Counted from the stretch's first letter, positions 10,287 through 19,512 are shown. The stretch is 64,000 nucleotides of DNA from Alcanivorax jadensis T9 (GCF_000756655.1 NZ_ARXU01000002.1:372001-436000); one strand, 5' to 3'. Numbers and translations are program-made. Notes: generated by a model from the letters alone, not told the origin.

Positions 10287-10368
10287 TTTTTGGTTCTTTT
10301 CTCAACGCTTTTGAATTTCGTTATTAATCTGGGCAATTAAGAAGACATGTCTTCTGAAGGCTCACTCC

Positions 10369-10445
10369 GTAGTGAGCTATGCTTGCATGGCGAACTGGCG
10401 AGCGATCTGCGCAAGCAGGTTCGCCATGCAAGCATAGCTCCTACA
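10369..10445. repeat. GCTATGCTTGCATGGCGAA-type hairpin repeat
   Basis: The left arm GAGCTATGCTTGCATGGCGAAC and right arm GTTCGCCATGCAAGCATAGCTC pair perfectly over 22 bp; the outer edge ends in CTCCTACA like the other family members. It lies between btuD and cobO. Confidence 0.85.
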
Positions 10446-10460
10446 GCCTATTAACAGTTT

Positions 10461-11228
10461 TCACCCCGGCACAAACACCGGCGCGCCGTTGATCTGCCCC
10501 ACACTGAGCTTCTGGTCGTAAAGTCGCTCCAGCGCCTCCGGCACCAGCATGGTGTCGGCAGGCCCGAAGCACAGCTCGCCATCGGGATAGAGCAATAGCA
10601 AATGGTCACACCAGCGGGCCGCCAGATTCAGATCATGCAGACACATGAATACTGCCGCGCCCTGCTCCGCCTGCCGGTGCAGCAGCTCCATCACCGCTAC
10701 CTGATGATGCAGATCCAAATGATTGGTGGGCTCATCTGCCAGCCAGATGGCCGGCTGCTGGGTCAGGGCCGTGGCAATGGCCACCCGCTGGCGCTCGCCC
10801 CCGGACAGGGTGCTGACCAGCCGATCACTGAGCAGACGCAGGGACAGGGCATCCATGGCCTGGTTGGCCAGACGCAGATCACTGCCACTTTCCCGCTGCC
10901 AGGGGGAAAGAAAAGGATGACGGCCAATCAACACGGTTTCCTGCACCGTGGCAGGAAAACTGTCCTGACGTTCCTGAAACACCACCGCCAGTTTTTGCGC
11001 CAGTTGCCGGCGGCGCAGTTGAGTCAGGCATTCACCATCCAGCAACACCTGACCACTGCGCGGCGGCCTTAACCCCGCCAGGGTATGCAGCAGTGTGGAC
11101 TTGCCTGCGCCATTGGGACCCAGCACGCCCCAGCGCTGGCCCGGCAGAATCCGCGCGGTAAAGGGCTGGCCTGCCGCACGGCCGGGAATATCGACCACCA
11201 TATTGCTGGCTTCGAGAATCGCCATCAC
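10461..11228 (-). CDS. btuD: Cobalamin ABC transporter ATP-binding protein
   Basis: The 255-aa ATPase has Walker A GPNGAGKST (about residue 37), the signature LSGGERQR, Walker B IWLADEPTNHLD and the H-loop region FMCLHDLN. Its ATG overlaps the btuC stop codon by 4 bp, so it is the energising subunit of the BtuCDF importer. The family also includes haem and ferric-siderophore importers, but the neighbours (btuB, btuF, cobO, riboswitch) settle the substrate as a corrinoid. Confidence 0.94.
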   Translation of the reverse strand: MMAILEASNMVVDIPGRAAGQPFTARILPGQRWGVLGPNGAGKSTLLHTLAGLRPPRSGQVLLDGECLTQLRRRQLAQKLAVVFQERQDSFPATVQETVLIGRHPFLSPWQRESGSDLRLANQAMDALSLRLLSDRLVSTLSGGERQRVAIATALTQQPAIWLADEPTNHLDLHHQVAVMELLHRQAEQGAAVFMCLHDLNLAARWCDHLLLLYPDGELCFGPADTMLVPEALERLYDQKLSVGQINGAPVFVPG

Positions 11229-12199
11229 CGACTCCGATACAGCAGGAAGAGGAAAGTGGGCACCCCGAGCAGGGCGGTGATCACACCCACCGGCAACTGC
11301 TCTGGCGCCATCAGGGTTCGCGCCAGGGTATCGGCGATGGTCAGCAAGGCGCCGCCGGCCATGACACTGGCTGGCAGAATGATGCGCTGATCATTGCCCA
11401 GCACCAGCCGCAGCATGTGCGGCACGATCAGCCCCACAAAGCCCACACTGCCGGCGGTGGTTACCGCCACCGCCGTCAGCAGGCTGGCCAGCCCATAGAC
11501 CAGCCAGGCAAGCGGCTTCACTGCCACACCCAGAGCCGCCGCCTGTAATGGCCCCCGGGCCAGCACATTGAGGCTGCGCCCCAGCGGCAGCGTGACAATC
11601 AGCACCGGGATCAACACCAGCCAGGCCAGCCACGGCGAGCGGGCGTAACTCAGGTCGCCCATCAACCAGTAGAGCATGCCGGGCAAGCGGTCCGCCGGGC
11701 TCAGCGACAGCATGAAGGTAATCACTGCCCCCCAGCCGGCAGCGATGACCACGCCGGTGAGCAGCAAGCGAGTCGGCGTCCAGCTACCCCGCCCCTGGGC
11801 GAGACCAAAGACCAGCAGGGTGGACAGCAGGGCACCGGCAAAGGCGGAGCCGGACACCATCGCCGTACCCAGACCCAGCAACATGGATGCCAGCGCCCCC
11901 ACCGCCGCACCGCCGGAGATGCCCAGCACATAGGGATCGGCCAGCGGGTTGCGCAACAGCACCTGCATCAGGGCACCGGCCAGTGCCAGCAGGCCACCGG
12001 TGGCAAACGCCGCCATGGCACGAGGTAATCGCAGGGAAAATACCAATTCGCCAAACAAGGGATCGCCCCGCCCGGCAACTGCCATCCACAACTCCGTGAG
12101 GCTCATGGAGACACTGCCCACAGTCACCGCCACCAGCAATGCCAGCGCACCCAGTGCCGCCAGCATCAGCAGGGAAGAGACAGCTCGGCGGCTAATCAC
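11225..12199 (-). CDS. btuC: Cobalamin ABC transporter permease
   Basis: A FecCD/BtuC family permease with about ten membrane helices. Family blocks visible are LRLPRAMAAFATGGLLALAGALMQ, NPLADPYVLGISGGAA and VGFVGLIVPHMLRLVLG. The open frame reaches back to 12316, but those 39 extra codons overlap btuF by 125 bp and are Cys/Pro-rich shadow sequence. The GTG at 12199, overlapping the btuF stop by 8 bp, gives a 324-aa protein that starts just before the first helix, as expected. It imports B12 from the periplasm with BtuD and BtuF. Confidence 0.9.
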   Translation of the reverse strand: MISRRAVSSLLMLAALGALALLVAVTVGSVSMSLTELWMAVAGRGDPLFGELVFSLRLPRAMAAFATGGLLALAGALMQVLLRNPLADPYVLGISGGAAVGALASMLLGLGTAMVSGSAFAGALLSTLLVFGLAQGRGSWTPTRLLLTGVVIAAGWGAVITFMLSLSPADRLPGMLYWLMGDLSYARSPWLAWLVLIPVLIVTLPLGRSLNVLARGPLQAAALGVAVKPLAWLVYGLASLLTAVAVTTAGSVGFVGLIVPHMLRLVLGNDQRIILPASVMAGGALLTIADTLARTLMAPEQLPVGVITALLGVPTFLFLLYRSR

Positions 12200-13091
12200 G
12201 GGCGCGCACGGTGTCGAGATGGCTGCACAGGGTGCGAGTGCCGGCCAGCATCTGTGGGGTGGGCCGCTGCAAGGTGGAGGGCGCCACAAAGAACAGGTTG
12301 TTCTGCTGCACCGCACGCAGGGAGGAAAACTGCTTCCAGGGCTCTAGCCACGAAGGGTCATCCTCACCCATGCCACCGGCGATGATCACCTCCGGGTCCT
12401 TGGCAAGCACCGCCTCGCGGCTGATCTTGGGCGCCAGGGATGCCAGCTCCCCGAACACATTGACGCCACCACAGATCTGGATCGCCTCGCTGATCAGATG
12501 CTCGTTGTTAACGGTCATCAGCGGCTCTTCCCAGACCTGGTAAAACACCGTCACCGGTTCCGCCTCCGCATAGCGCTGGCGCAGGGAGTCCATGCCACTG
12601 CGCAAAGCATCGGCCGCCCCCTGGCCCACCGCTTCGGTCCCGGCCAGCACCGCCAGGCGTTCCAGAGTAGTGCTGATGTTGTCAAAACGGCGGGGTTCGC
12701 TGTGATACACCGGCACGCCCATGGCCTGCAGGCGCTCGACCTGTTCCATGGGATTACCACTGCGCCAGGCAACGATCAGATCCGGCTTCAACGCCAGCAC
12801 CGCTTCCAGATCCAGCCGTTTGTAGCTGCCCACCCGCGGCAGTTTTTCCGCCGCCGGCGGATAATCACTGAAGCTCACCGCCCCCACCACCTGCTCGCCG
12901 GCACCGGCAGCGAACAGCAACTCTGTGGCACCAGGGGACAGAGCAATGATGCGACTGGCCGGCTGCCCCAGACAGACCTGTCGATCTGTATCGTCGGTGA
13001 CACAGACCTGTGCCCGGGCCAGCCCGCTCCCCAGACACAGCATGACTGCCAACAGGGGAAGACAAAGCGATAACAGACGGGCTGGGGGCAT
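12192..13091 (-). CDS. btuF: Periplasmic cobalamin-binding protein
   Basis: The 299-aa product has a signal peptide (cut after ARA) and the helical-backbone binding-protein fold: RIIALSPGATELLFAAGAGEQVVG, VGSYKRLDLEAVLALKPDLIVAW, and PEVIIAGGMGED. It catches cobalamin delivered by BtuB and hands it to BtuCD. It lies 19 bp after btuB in the same operon. The usual BtuF motif (S-x-x-P-x-x-T-E) is seen at SPGATELL. Confidence 0.93.
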   Translation of the reverse strand: MPPARLLSLCLPLLAVMLCLGSGLARAQVCVTDDTDRQVCLGQPASRIIALSPGATELLFAAGAGEQVVGAVSFSDYPPAAEKLPRVGSYKRLDLEAVLALKPDLIVAWRSGNPMEQVERLQAMGVPVYHSEPRRFDNISTTLERLAVLAGTEAVGQGAADALRSGMDSLRQRYAEAEPVTVFYQVWEEPLMTVNNEHLISEAIQICGGVNVFGELASLAPKISREAVLAKDPEVIIAGGMGEDDPSWLEPWKQFSSLRAVQQNNLFFVAPSTLQRPTPQMLAGTRTLCSHLDTVRARD

Positions 13092-13110
13092 GGCGGACTC
13101 CGTGTTTCAG

Positions 13111-14940
13111 TTACTGCACATCGTAACGCAGGCTTACCATTACGGAACGCCCGGCGTTGAGATAGTTCCAGCCACTGAAGTTCTGCGCGGTGGCATACTC
13201 CTTGTCGAGCACGTTTTTCATTGTCAGCCGGGTGGACCAGTTCGGCGCAAACTGCCAGCCGGCACGCAGATCAAACAGGCCGAACCCGGAAAGCCGCTGG
13301 GTGTTGGCAGCATCATTGTACCTGTGCCCCTGGAAACTGGCGGTGCCACCCAGGGTCACGGTGCCGATGCGACGATCCACATCCAGCCGGCCCAGACGCT
13401 GGGCACGACGAGCAATCAACGTATCAGTATCCCGGTCTTCCGGTTTCAGGGCGGAGAAAGCCACCCGCACCTGCCACTCCTGCCAGTCCATGCCCAGGGC
13501 TAGCTCCGCCCCTTCGATGCGGGCCTTATTCACATTGAACGAGGAGCCCTTGCTGCCATCGTAGGCGATCAGGTCATCAATATTGGTGCGGTACACCGCC
13601 GCATCCCAGAACCAGTGTTGGTACTGTGCGCGAACACCCAGCTCACCGGTTTCCGAGGACTCCGGTTTCAGGTTCGGGTTACTGAAGAAAAAGGGCGGTG
13701 AATCCGGGAAATAAAGATCGTTGAAGGTGGGCGCCTTGAAGGCCGTGCCATAGCTCACCCGTACCCGGTGAACCGTATCCAGCTTGTAGCCCAGGGCCGC
13801 AGCCCCGGTCACCTTGCTGCCGTAGGCATCGTTATCGTCATGGCGCAGGCTGCCTTGCAGATCCAGCGCGCCAAAGTGCAACAAAGCCTGACCAAAAGCG
13901 GCCTTGTTGTCCCGGTCCGTCACGTCGTACTCGTTGCTGCTAGTGATCTCGTCACGCAGGTATTCGCCACCCAGCACAAACTGATGGGCCCCGGCCGCGA
14001 ACACATTCTGCCAATTGACGGTACGGGTGCGGGTATCGAAAACGCCGTTACTGACGTCATTGGCAAAGTCTTCGCTTTCGTCCTTGGCCTGGCTGATCAG
14101 CACCTTGGTCTGCCAGCCATCGGTGAGCATTACCTCACCTTTCAACCCTGCCACCTCCAGCGCGTAGTCGATATTTCGATCGTCTGCCGGCGTGCTGCCT
14201 TCAAATTCCGTATTGCCCTGGGTATGAAAACCGAACACACCTATTTCACCACGGTCGCCAAAGCGGTGGCTGATTTTGGCGATGCCGGCGGTGTTGTCGT
14301 AGCCGCGCTCTTCACTGTTTTCACGCAGCTCGATGCCATTGGTGCGGAAGCGATTGATACCCAGGCTATAACGGGTGCCGCCCTGTTCACCGGAAACGCC
14401 GGCACCGGCATTCATGGTGCCGAAACTGCCGGCACCGAAATCCAGCCAGCTGCCATCATCGCGGGTAAATAGCTGCACCACACCACCCACCGCATCAGCA
14501 CCGTACAGGGAACCGCGAGGGCCACGAACCACTTCCACCCGCTCCAGCATGGCCGTTGGCAGATATTGCCAGGCCGGGCTCCCGGCGGTGGCGGACCGCA
14601 ACCTCACCCCGTCCACCAGCAGCAGGGTCGCATCACTGGATGCCCCCCGCACGAAGACGCTGGCAATCTTGCCGAAAGAACCATTACTGGTGGTATCCAC
14701 ACCGGGCTGACCACGCAGAATATCGGCTATGTCCACCGGCTGCTGATCACGAAGTTGTTGCTCGTCTACCACCGTGACAGAAGACAGCGACGCCTCCGTG
14801 GTTCGGCTCACCAGGGCTGGGGTTACCACCACCGGATCCAGCATTGCGGCCTGTTGTGGTGAGGAGGTATCGGCCTGAACCACCGACGGCAAGACAGACA
14901 AAGACAGGGCGGCAGGTGCCGCCAGAAAACGCAAAGACAT
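13111..14940 (-). CDS. btuB: TonB-dependent vitamin B12 receptor
   Basis: A 609-aa outer-membrane receptor. After the signal peptide there is a TonB-box-like stretch, then the plug (VTVVDEQQLRDQQPVDIADILRGQPGV, VRGPRGSLYGADAVGGVVQLFTR) and a 22-strand barrel with GTAFKAPTFNDLYFPDS and YATAQNFSGWNYLNAGRS near the end. The frame runs 29 codons further upstream (to 15027), but that part falls in the leader RNA; the ATG at 14940 starts the signal peptide. Expression should fall when B12 binds the riboswitch at 15070-15290. Confidence 0.93.
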   Translation of the reverse strand: MSLRFLAAPAALSLSVLPSVVQADTSSPQQAAMLDPVVVTPALVSRTTEASLSSVTVVDEQQLRDQQPVDIADILRGQPGVDTTSNGSFGKIASVFVRGASSDATLLLVDGVRLRSATAGSPAWQYLPTAMLERVEVVRGPRGSLYGADAVGGVVQLFTRDDGSWLDFGAGSFGTMNAGAGVSGEQGGTRYSLGINRFRTNGIELRENSEERGYDNTAGIAKISHRFGDRGEIGVFGFHTQGNTEFEGSTPADDRNIDYALEVAGLKGEVMLTDGWQTKVLISQAKDESEDFANDVSNGVFDTRTRTVNWQNVFAAGAHQFVLGGEYLRDEITSSNEYDVTDRDNKAAFGQALLHFGALDLQGSLRHDDNDAYGSKVTGAAALGYKLDTVHRVRVSYGTAFKAPTFNDLYFPDSPPFFFSNPNLKPESSETGELGVRAQYQHWFWDAAVYRTNIDDLIAYDGSKGSSFNVNKARIEGAELALGMDWQEWQVRVAFSALKPEDRDTDTLIARRAQRLGRLDVDRRIGTVTLGGTASFQGHRYNDAANTQRLSGFGLFDLRAGWQFAPNWSTRLTMKNVLDKEYATAQNFSGWNYLNAGRSVMVSLRYDVQ

Positions 14941-15069
14941 GAAGGAGATCCCCTGTTGCCGTGCCCACCCGCACGGCCTGGATTCAGCCGCGGAGACACA
15001 ACAGGGATAACCGGCACCGGACGGCACCGTTACACCCCGCCATCGCCCACCGCGACGCCAAGTTTCACC

Positions 15070-15290
15070 TTCTGGCCGGTCTCCGGGCTGATGAGCGAGG
15101 TGGAATACCTCAGCGCGTTCGCCTTCCCATGCACCCTTTCGGGCTTTGGCACAGTGGCACTACGAAACGCGATTCACTCAATCACCGTTGCGGGGGCAGC
15201 GTCGGACCGGCTTTGCGAACACCACAAAGCACACCGACTTCCCGTTTAACCCGTCTGTGTGTGAACAGGCGGGCACCGGAAGGTGGCGCG
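15070..15290 (-). promoter_or_regulatory. Cobalamin riboswitch upstream of btuB
   Basis: Read on the minus strand, the order of conserved elements matches the cobalamin class: GGTGCC (about 15272), AAACGGGAAGTCGGTGTG (15231-15247), the B12 box GCTGCCCCCGCAACGGTGA (15181-15200), then GCCACTG, and GAGACCGGCC at the 3' end (15074-15083). Between it and the btuB ATG, CCCTGTTG and CAACAGGG (14951-14958 and 14999-15006) can form a hairpin next to the start codon, with an inner CCGTGC/GCACGG stem. This fits translational control. It probably governs the whole btuB-to-cobQ run. Confidence 0.92.
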
Positions 15291-15372
15291 AAATTACCAA
15301 CGGCGGCGGCAATAAGCAAACGGATACGTGTTGCTTGAGGAAAATTCAGGAGAAGTTGAGCGCCACTAATAA

Positions 15373-15482
15373 ATGCCATGCAGGCATGACTCCAACGGAG
15401 GCGATCAGCTCCGGAGGCTGCCAAGAGGTTTACTTGACAGCTTCGGACCAGGGGCAGAGGATTTGCCGCTTTCCGGCCCCTG
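15373..15482 (+). other. Structured leader before cobT
   Basis: A run of small hairpins on the plus strand: ATGCC-ATGCA-GGCAT (15373-15387), CTCC-AAC-GGAG (15390-15400), CAGCTCCGGAGGCTG (15406-15420) and CAGGGGC...GCCCCTG (15449-15482) followed by TCCTTTT. A TTGACA lies at 15434. It may be an attenuator or just the promoter region. It lacks the B12 box, so it is not a second plain cobalamin riboswitch. Confidence 0.4.
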
Positions 15483-15501
15483 TCCTTTTCGGGAGTGTTC
15501 C

Positions 15502-16554
15502 GTGCCCCAGCCTTCCCCTTGGCAAACAGCGATTCCTTCGCCCAGTCAGACGCACCGTGAAACTGCCCTGTCCCGCCAGGGCCAGCTCACCAAACCCGCC
15601 GGTTCGCTGGGTCGCCTGGAAGCACTGGCGGTTGATCTGGCTGCACTCCAGAACACTGATACACCGGGTGCCGACCGCATCAGCATCGCCGTCTTTGCCG
15701 CCGACCACGGCGTCTGCGTAGAAGAAGTTTCGGCTTTCCCTCAGGCTGTCACCGGGCAGATGATTGCCAACTTCGTTGCCGGCGGGGCCGCCATCAGTGT
15801 CATGGCCCGGCATCTGCAAGCGCGGCTGGAGGTGATCAACCTGGGCACCGCCACCCCGCCGCCCACAAGCGACGGCGTGGTGGATGAAGCCATCGCCGCC
15901 GGCACCGCCAACCTGGCCCGTCAGGCCGCCATGTCGACAGCACAACTGGAACAGGCCCTGGCCGCCGGTGACCGGGCGGCACAGCGTGCGGCAGACCAGC
16001 AGGCCCAGCTTTTTATCGGTGGCGAAATGGGCATCGGCAACACCACCAGCGCCAGCGCCGTGGCCTGTGCCCTGCTGGCCGAGCCGGCGTTGGCGCTGGC
16101 CGGGCCCGGCACCGGCCTGGACGCGGAGGGCGTCAGCCACAAGGTCACGGTGATCGAACGGGCGCTGGCCCGCCACGGGGACAACCGGGAACCGCTGGTG
16201 GTACTGGCCTCCCTGGGCGGTTTTGAAATTGCTGCCCTGGCAGGCGCCCTGATCGGCAGTGCCGCCCGTGGCATTCCCGTGCTGGTGGATGGTTTCATTG
16301 TCACCGTGGCCGCTCTGGCCGCCGTACGGTTACGGCCGGATCTGCGCGACTGGCTGTTGTTCGCCCATCACTCCCGGGAACCCGGCCACACCCGGCTACT
16401 CGAGGCCCTGAACGCAGAGCCGGTTCTCAACCTGTCCATGCGCCTGGGGGAAGGCAGCGGTGCGGCGGTGGCCGTGCCGGTGATTCGCAGCGCCTGCGCC
16501 CTGCATAACGGCATGGCAACCTTTGCCGATGCCGGCGTCAACAACGCGGAGTAG
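15502..16554 (+). CDS. cobT: Nicotinate-nucleotide-dimethylbenzimidazole phosphoribosyltransferase
   Basis: CobT makes alpha-ribazole 5'-phosphate from dimethylbenzimidazole and nicotinate mononucleotide, the lower ligand of B12. Family blocks: [48 protein letters not shown] and LGEGSGAA near the C-terminus with the catalytic Glu. The frame extends upstream to 15373, but the GTG at 15502 (GGGAG 8 bp before) gives 350 aa, the normal family length, and the upstream part is hairpin leader. It is followed 3 bp later by cobC. Confidence 0.93.
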   Translation: MPQPSPWQTAIPSPSQTHRETALSRQGQLTKPAGSLGRLEALAVDLAALQNTDTPGADRISIAVFAADHGVCVEEVSAFPQAVTGQMIANFVAGGAAISVMARHLQARLEVINLGTATPPPTSDGVVDEAIAAGTANLARQAAMSTAQLEQALAAGDRAAQRAADQQAQLFIGGEMGIGNTTSASAVACALLAEPALALAGPGTGLDAEGVSHKVTVIERALARHGDNREPLVVLASLGGFEIAALAGALIGSAARGIPVLVDGFIVTVAALAAVRLRPDLRDWLLFAHHSREPGHTRLLEALNAEPVLNLSMRLGEGSGAAVAVPVIRSACALHNGMATFADAGVNNAE

Positions 16555-16557
16555 ACC

Positions 16558-17157
16558 ATGACCACCACCCTGTTTGATCTGATCCGTCACGGCGAACCTG
16601 CCGGTGGCCACATGTATCGCGGTCATAAGGACGATCCGCTCAGCGAACTGGGCTGGCAGCAAATGCGCGATGCCATTCAGGTGGACGATCAGTGGGACCA
16701 CATCCTCACCTCACCGCTGCTGCGCTGCCGGGAGTTTGCCGCGCACCTGTCGGAGACCATCAATGTTCCCTTCACCGTGGCCCACGACTTCAAGGAGATC
16801 AGCTTCGGCGACTGGGAAGGAAAAACCCGGGAACAGGTGGCAAACGAATACGGCGACCACCAGGCCAGCTTCTGGCGCGATGCAGAAAACCACCCACCGG
16901 TGAACGGCGAAACCATTCAGGATTTCCATCAACGCATCGGTGATGCCTGGGCACTATGGCAGCAGGCGTTACAAGGTCAGAGAGTGCTACTGGTCTGCCA
17001 CGGCGGCGTTATCCGCATGGTGCTGAGTCATGTACTGGGGCTAAACCCGGGCAAAGCCATGGCCGGATTCCAGGTCCCCTTCGCCTGCCGCTCGCAGGTG
17101 CGCATTGATAACACCGAGCAGGGCACCTTGAGTTGTCTGGTGAGGCACGGGGACTAA
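16558..17157 (+). CDS. cobC: Alpha-ribazole phosphatase-like histidine phosphatase
   Basis: A 199-aa histidine phosphatase with the catalytic LIRHGEP near the N-terminus and the second His in LVCHGGVIR. It follows cobT by 3 bp, so it very likely removes the 5'-phosphate in the nucleotide-loop pathway, though the family is broad. cobS, which often comes next, is missing; a repeat and the convergent cobU follow instead. Confidence 0.88.
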   Translation: MTTTLFDLIRHGEPAGGHMYRGHKDDPLSELGWQQMRDAIQVDDQWDHILTSPLLRCREFAAHLSETINVPFTVAHDFKEISFGDWEGKTREQVANEYGDHQASFWRDAENHPPVNGETIQDFHQRIGDAWALWQQALQGQRVLLVCHGGVIRMVLSHVLGLNPGKAMAGFQVPFACRSQVRIDNTEQGTLSCLVRHGD

Positions 17158-17172
17158 CCCGCCGTCATGCCG

Positions 17173-17335
17173 CTGTAGGAGCGCCGCTTGAGGCGCGAAC
17201 CGAGCGTAGCGAGGCGACAAAATTTCACAGCAAGCCAGAACTATCCGAAGAAACCCGTCCAGTTCGACAAGCCATCATCGCCCAAGGGCGATTCCTGACC
17301 GGGTGAGATTCGCGCCTCAAGCGGCGCTCCTACAA
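17173..17335. repeat. GTAGGAGC hairpin repeat with gcgCCGCTTGAGGCGCGAA arms
   Basis: GTAGGAGCGCCGCTTGAGGCGCGAA (from 17175) pairs with TTCGCGCCTCAAGCGGCGCTCCTAC (to 17333). The inner part contains GAGCGTAGCGAGGCGACAAA, shared with several other copies. The right arm supplies the TAG stop codon of cobU. Confidence 0.85.
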
Positions 17336-17863
17336 AAGAGCCTCCCCCTTCAACGTCTGCGCGAGCCCCGCCACCGACAACACCACCCGATCACACTTTT
17401 TCGCCAGGGCCTGATTCAACCAGCCCAGCTCATCGGCAAAGCGGCGGGTCAGCGGGTCCATGCCGATCGTCCCCAGCCCCACCTCATTACTGACGATCAC
17501 CACCGAACCCGGATAGCCCGCCAACGCCGTCAGGAAATTTTCCTTTTCACGCACAAAAACGACATCACCTGCATGCAGCAGATTACTCACCCACAGACTC
17601 ATGCAATCAATCAGCACGCATGGCGGCGGTGACAGGGTGGCCTGGCGATTCAAGAGACTGCCCAGCTCCACCGGTTCTTCCACCAGCCCCCAGCTGGCAG
17701 GACGGCGTCGCTGATGACGACGAATACGCTCACTCATTTCACCATCCCCGGCGGTGGCCGTAGCCACGTACACCACCGGATCGGGTTGCTCCGACACCAA
17801 CCGTTCCGCCAGCGAACTCTTGCCGGAACGGATACCGCCGAGAATCAGGGAATGTGGCATCAA
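17330..17863 (-). CDS. cobU: Adenosylcobinamide kinase / guanylyltransferase
   Basis: The 177-aa bifunctional enzyme (also CobP) phosphorylates adenosylcobinamide and adds GMP. The P-loop GGIRSGKSS is at residues 8-16; VYVATATAGDGEMSERIRRHQRRRP and LIDCMSLWVSNLL are family blocks, and IVSNEVGLG is the third. Its last codon is followed by a TAG that belongs to the GTAGGAGC repeat arm. Its start overlaps the yjdM stop by 4 bp. Confidence 0.94.
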   Translation of the reverse strand: MMPHSLILGGIRSGKSSLAERLVSEQPDPVVYVATATAGDGEMSERIRRHQRRRPASWGLVEEPVELGSLLNRQATLSPPPCVLIDCMSLWVSNLLHAGDVVFVREKENFLTALAGYPGSVVIVSNEVGLGTIGMDPLTRRFADELGWLNQALAKKCDRVVLSVAGLAQTLKGEALL

Positions 17864-18438
17864 TTCTTTTTCACAAACTGGGTGAGGATGACAATCCGCT
17901 GACCTTCCACCCGACCTTCTATCTGTTCCGGGTTATCCTGCACCAGCGAGATATTACGCACCGGTGTGCCACGCTTGGCGGTGAAGTTGGCGCCCTTCAC
18001 ATTGAGATCCTTGATCAGGGTGACGCTATCACCCGCTTCCAGCACAGCACCGTTACTGTCGCGATGCTCGACTTTTTCGTCGTCGCTTTGCCCTTCCCCG
18101 GTGGCCTTAGCCCAGGCCAGCGTCTCGTCATCCAGATAGAGCATATCCAGCAGATCCTGGGGCCAGCCTTCCGCCCGCAACCGTGTCAGCATACGCCAGG
18201 CCAATACCTGCACCGCCGGCTCCTGGCTCCACATGCTGTCGTTAAGACAACGCCAGTGGTTGATATCCTCGTTGCCGGGATTGTCGATCTGAAAACTGCA
18301 GGTTTCGCACAACAAGGCGCTCTGCGCCGCCGTGCCATCCCCTTCCGGCGGCACCGCATACACCGCCAGCGCCTCACCGGCGCCGCACAGTTCACAGGTC
18401 GAGTCAGCTCGCGCCAGCAGCGCGGATTCCAGGGTCAT
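17860..18438 (-). CDS. PhnA/YjdM family zinc-ribbon protein
   Basis: A 192-aa protein with N-terminal zinc-ribbon cysteines (CELCGAG and CETC) and the C-terminal PhnA domain (DGDSVTLIKDL-like block: EAGDSVTLIKDLNVKGANFTAK is only partly quoted here as AGDSVTLIKDLNVKG). Despite the old name, the family is not proved to act on phosphonates and its role is unknown. It is cotranscribed with cobU, which it overlaps by 4 bp. Confidence 0.88.
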   Translation of the reverse strand: MTLESALLARADSTCELCGAGEALAVYAVPPEGDGTAAQSALLCETCSFQIDNPGNEDINHWRCLNDSMWSQEPAVQVLAWRMLTRLRAEGWPQDLLDMLYLDDETLAWAKATGEGQSDDEKVEHRDSNGAVLEAGDSVTLIKDLNVKGANFTAKRGTPVRNISLVQDNPEQIEGRVEGQRIVILTQFVKKN

Positions 18439-18706
18439 TTGTTCGCTCCGTCAATTTGCCGGCCAGTATACAGGTGGGAGAAGGGCCGAAGTGTTCCGCC
18501 GGCGAATAAATTAAGCATCCACCTTAGCGTGAACCACAATGCTTGCCGTCCAGAAAACTCAGCTAAATACTCCCGACACTGCTCAGAACACCTATTTCAC
18601 CATTATAAAAAAAAGCGCATTGACCCACGAGAGATCTACTGCCAACCTTATTCCTGAAATTCATAGGAAGAATTTCATACAAACAACAATATCTTAAGGA
18701 CGCATC

Positions 18707-19504
18707 ATGAAAAAATTCTGGACAGCCCCAATTGCCATCTTGGCAATCTCTATTTCTTCCCCCGTAACCGCAGACCTGAACACGCTGAATGTTACCTTCT
18801 CGCCAGATTCCGAGACATTTTACACCGGAGAAACCATCGCCTTCTCAGTAGGCAGTGATGGTTCAGAAGCACAATACCGCTATGTCCTGGAAAGACTCTC
18901 AGAAAACGACATCATTCGTATCGAAAACTCTCGCTGGTCCTTTGACACCAGTTATCAGCTTGATACTTCAGCGTTGAATCTTGAAGAGGGCAACTACCGG
19001 TTACGCGTTATTTCCAGAGAAAAAGCGAACAAAGATGAGGTCCTGGTAAAATTTAATACTTTTACCCTTAACGGTTACCAGCCCACGCCATGCGAAGCAT
19101 TTGAAGAGGGCACTTACACCAACATCAATGCCTCGCCCCTAAACCAAAGCTACTCGCTCAACGCGGCGATGAATATTATTTTCTCCGGCCTGCTACTTAC
19201 AACGGACGAAAACGCCAATAATATTAATCAAATCACTTTCTCTGAGGGTCAGGTTCACGTTTTCCCTGCAGAACCTATGACAGCAGATGTGAACTTTTAT
19301 GGCACACATCAAATCAACTTCCCGCAGCCATTGTCCGGCAGCTATACCTGCCAGGGCGGCACTATTTCGATTAACGCAAGCGGGCAAGCCAGCAGCGCAG
19401 GTGGAGCGATCGATTTCGGAGGCCTCATAACAACCATTGAAGGAAACCTGTCAATCGATGGAGCTACCGGCTCTTTGTATAACGGGACCGTGTTTTTCGA
19501 TTAA
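18707..19504 (+). CDS. Secreted protein of unknown function
   Basis: A 265-aa protein with a signal peptide (cut after VTA). The body is rich in Asn, Ser and Thr and predicted to be mostly beta: an N-terminal Ig-like part (TFSPDSETFYTGETIAFSVGS, EEGNYRLRVIS) and a C-terminal part with two Cys (PCEAF, YTCQGG). I do not recognise a family. It is visibly more A+T-rich than its neighbours, which may point to transfer. AAGGA-type Shine-Dalgarno lies at 18697 and a strong terminator follows the gene. Confidence 0.75.
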   Translation: MKKFWTAPIAILAISISSPVTADLNTLNVTFSPDSETFYTGETIAFSVGSDGSEAQYRYVLERLSENDIIRIENSRWSFDTSYQLDTSALNLEEGNYRLRVISREKANKDEVLVKFNTFTLNGYQPTPCEAFEEGTYTNINASPLNQSYSLNAAMNIIFSGLLLTTDENANNINQITFSEGQVHVFPAEPMTADVNFYGTHQINFPQPLSGSYTCQGGTISINASGQASSAGGAIDFGGLITTIEGNLSIDGATGSLYNGTVFFD

Positions 19505-19512
19505 GAACAGGA

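Noticed and set aside
12200-12316. N-terminal extension of BtuC
   Set aside because: It overlaps btuF by over 120 bp and is Cys/Pro-rich; the GTG at 12199 gives a normal permease.
15373-15501. N-terminal extension of CobT
   Set aside because: The extra residues do not fit the family and cover hairpin leader DNA; the GTG at 15502 has a Shine-Dalgarno.
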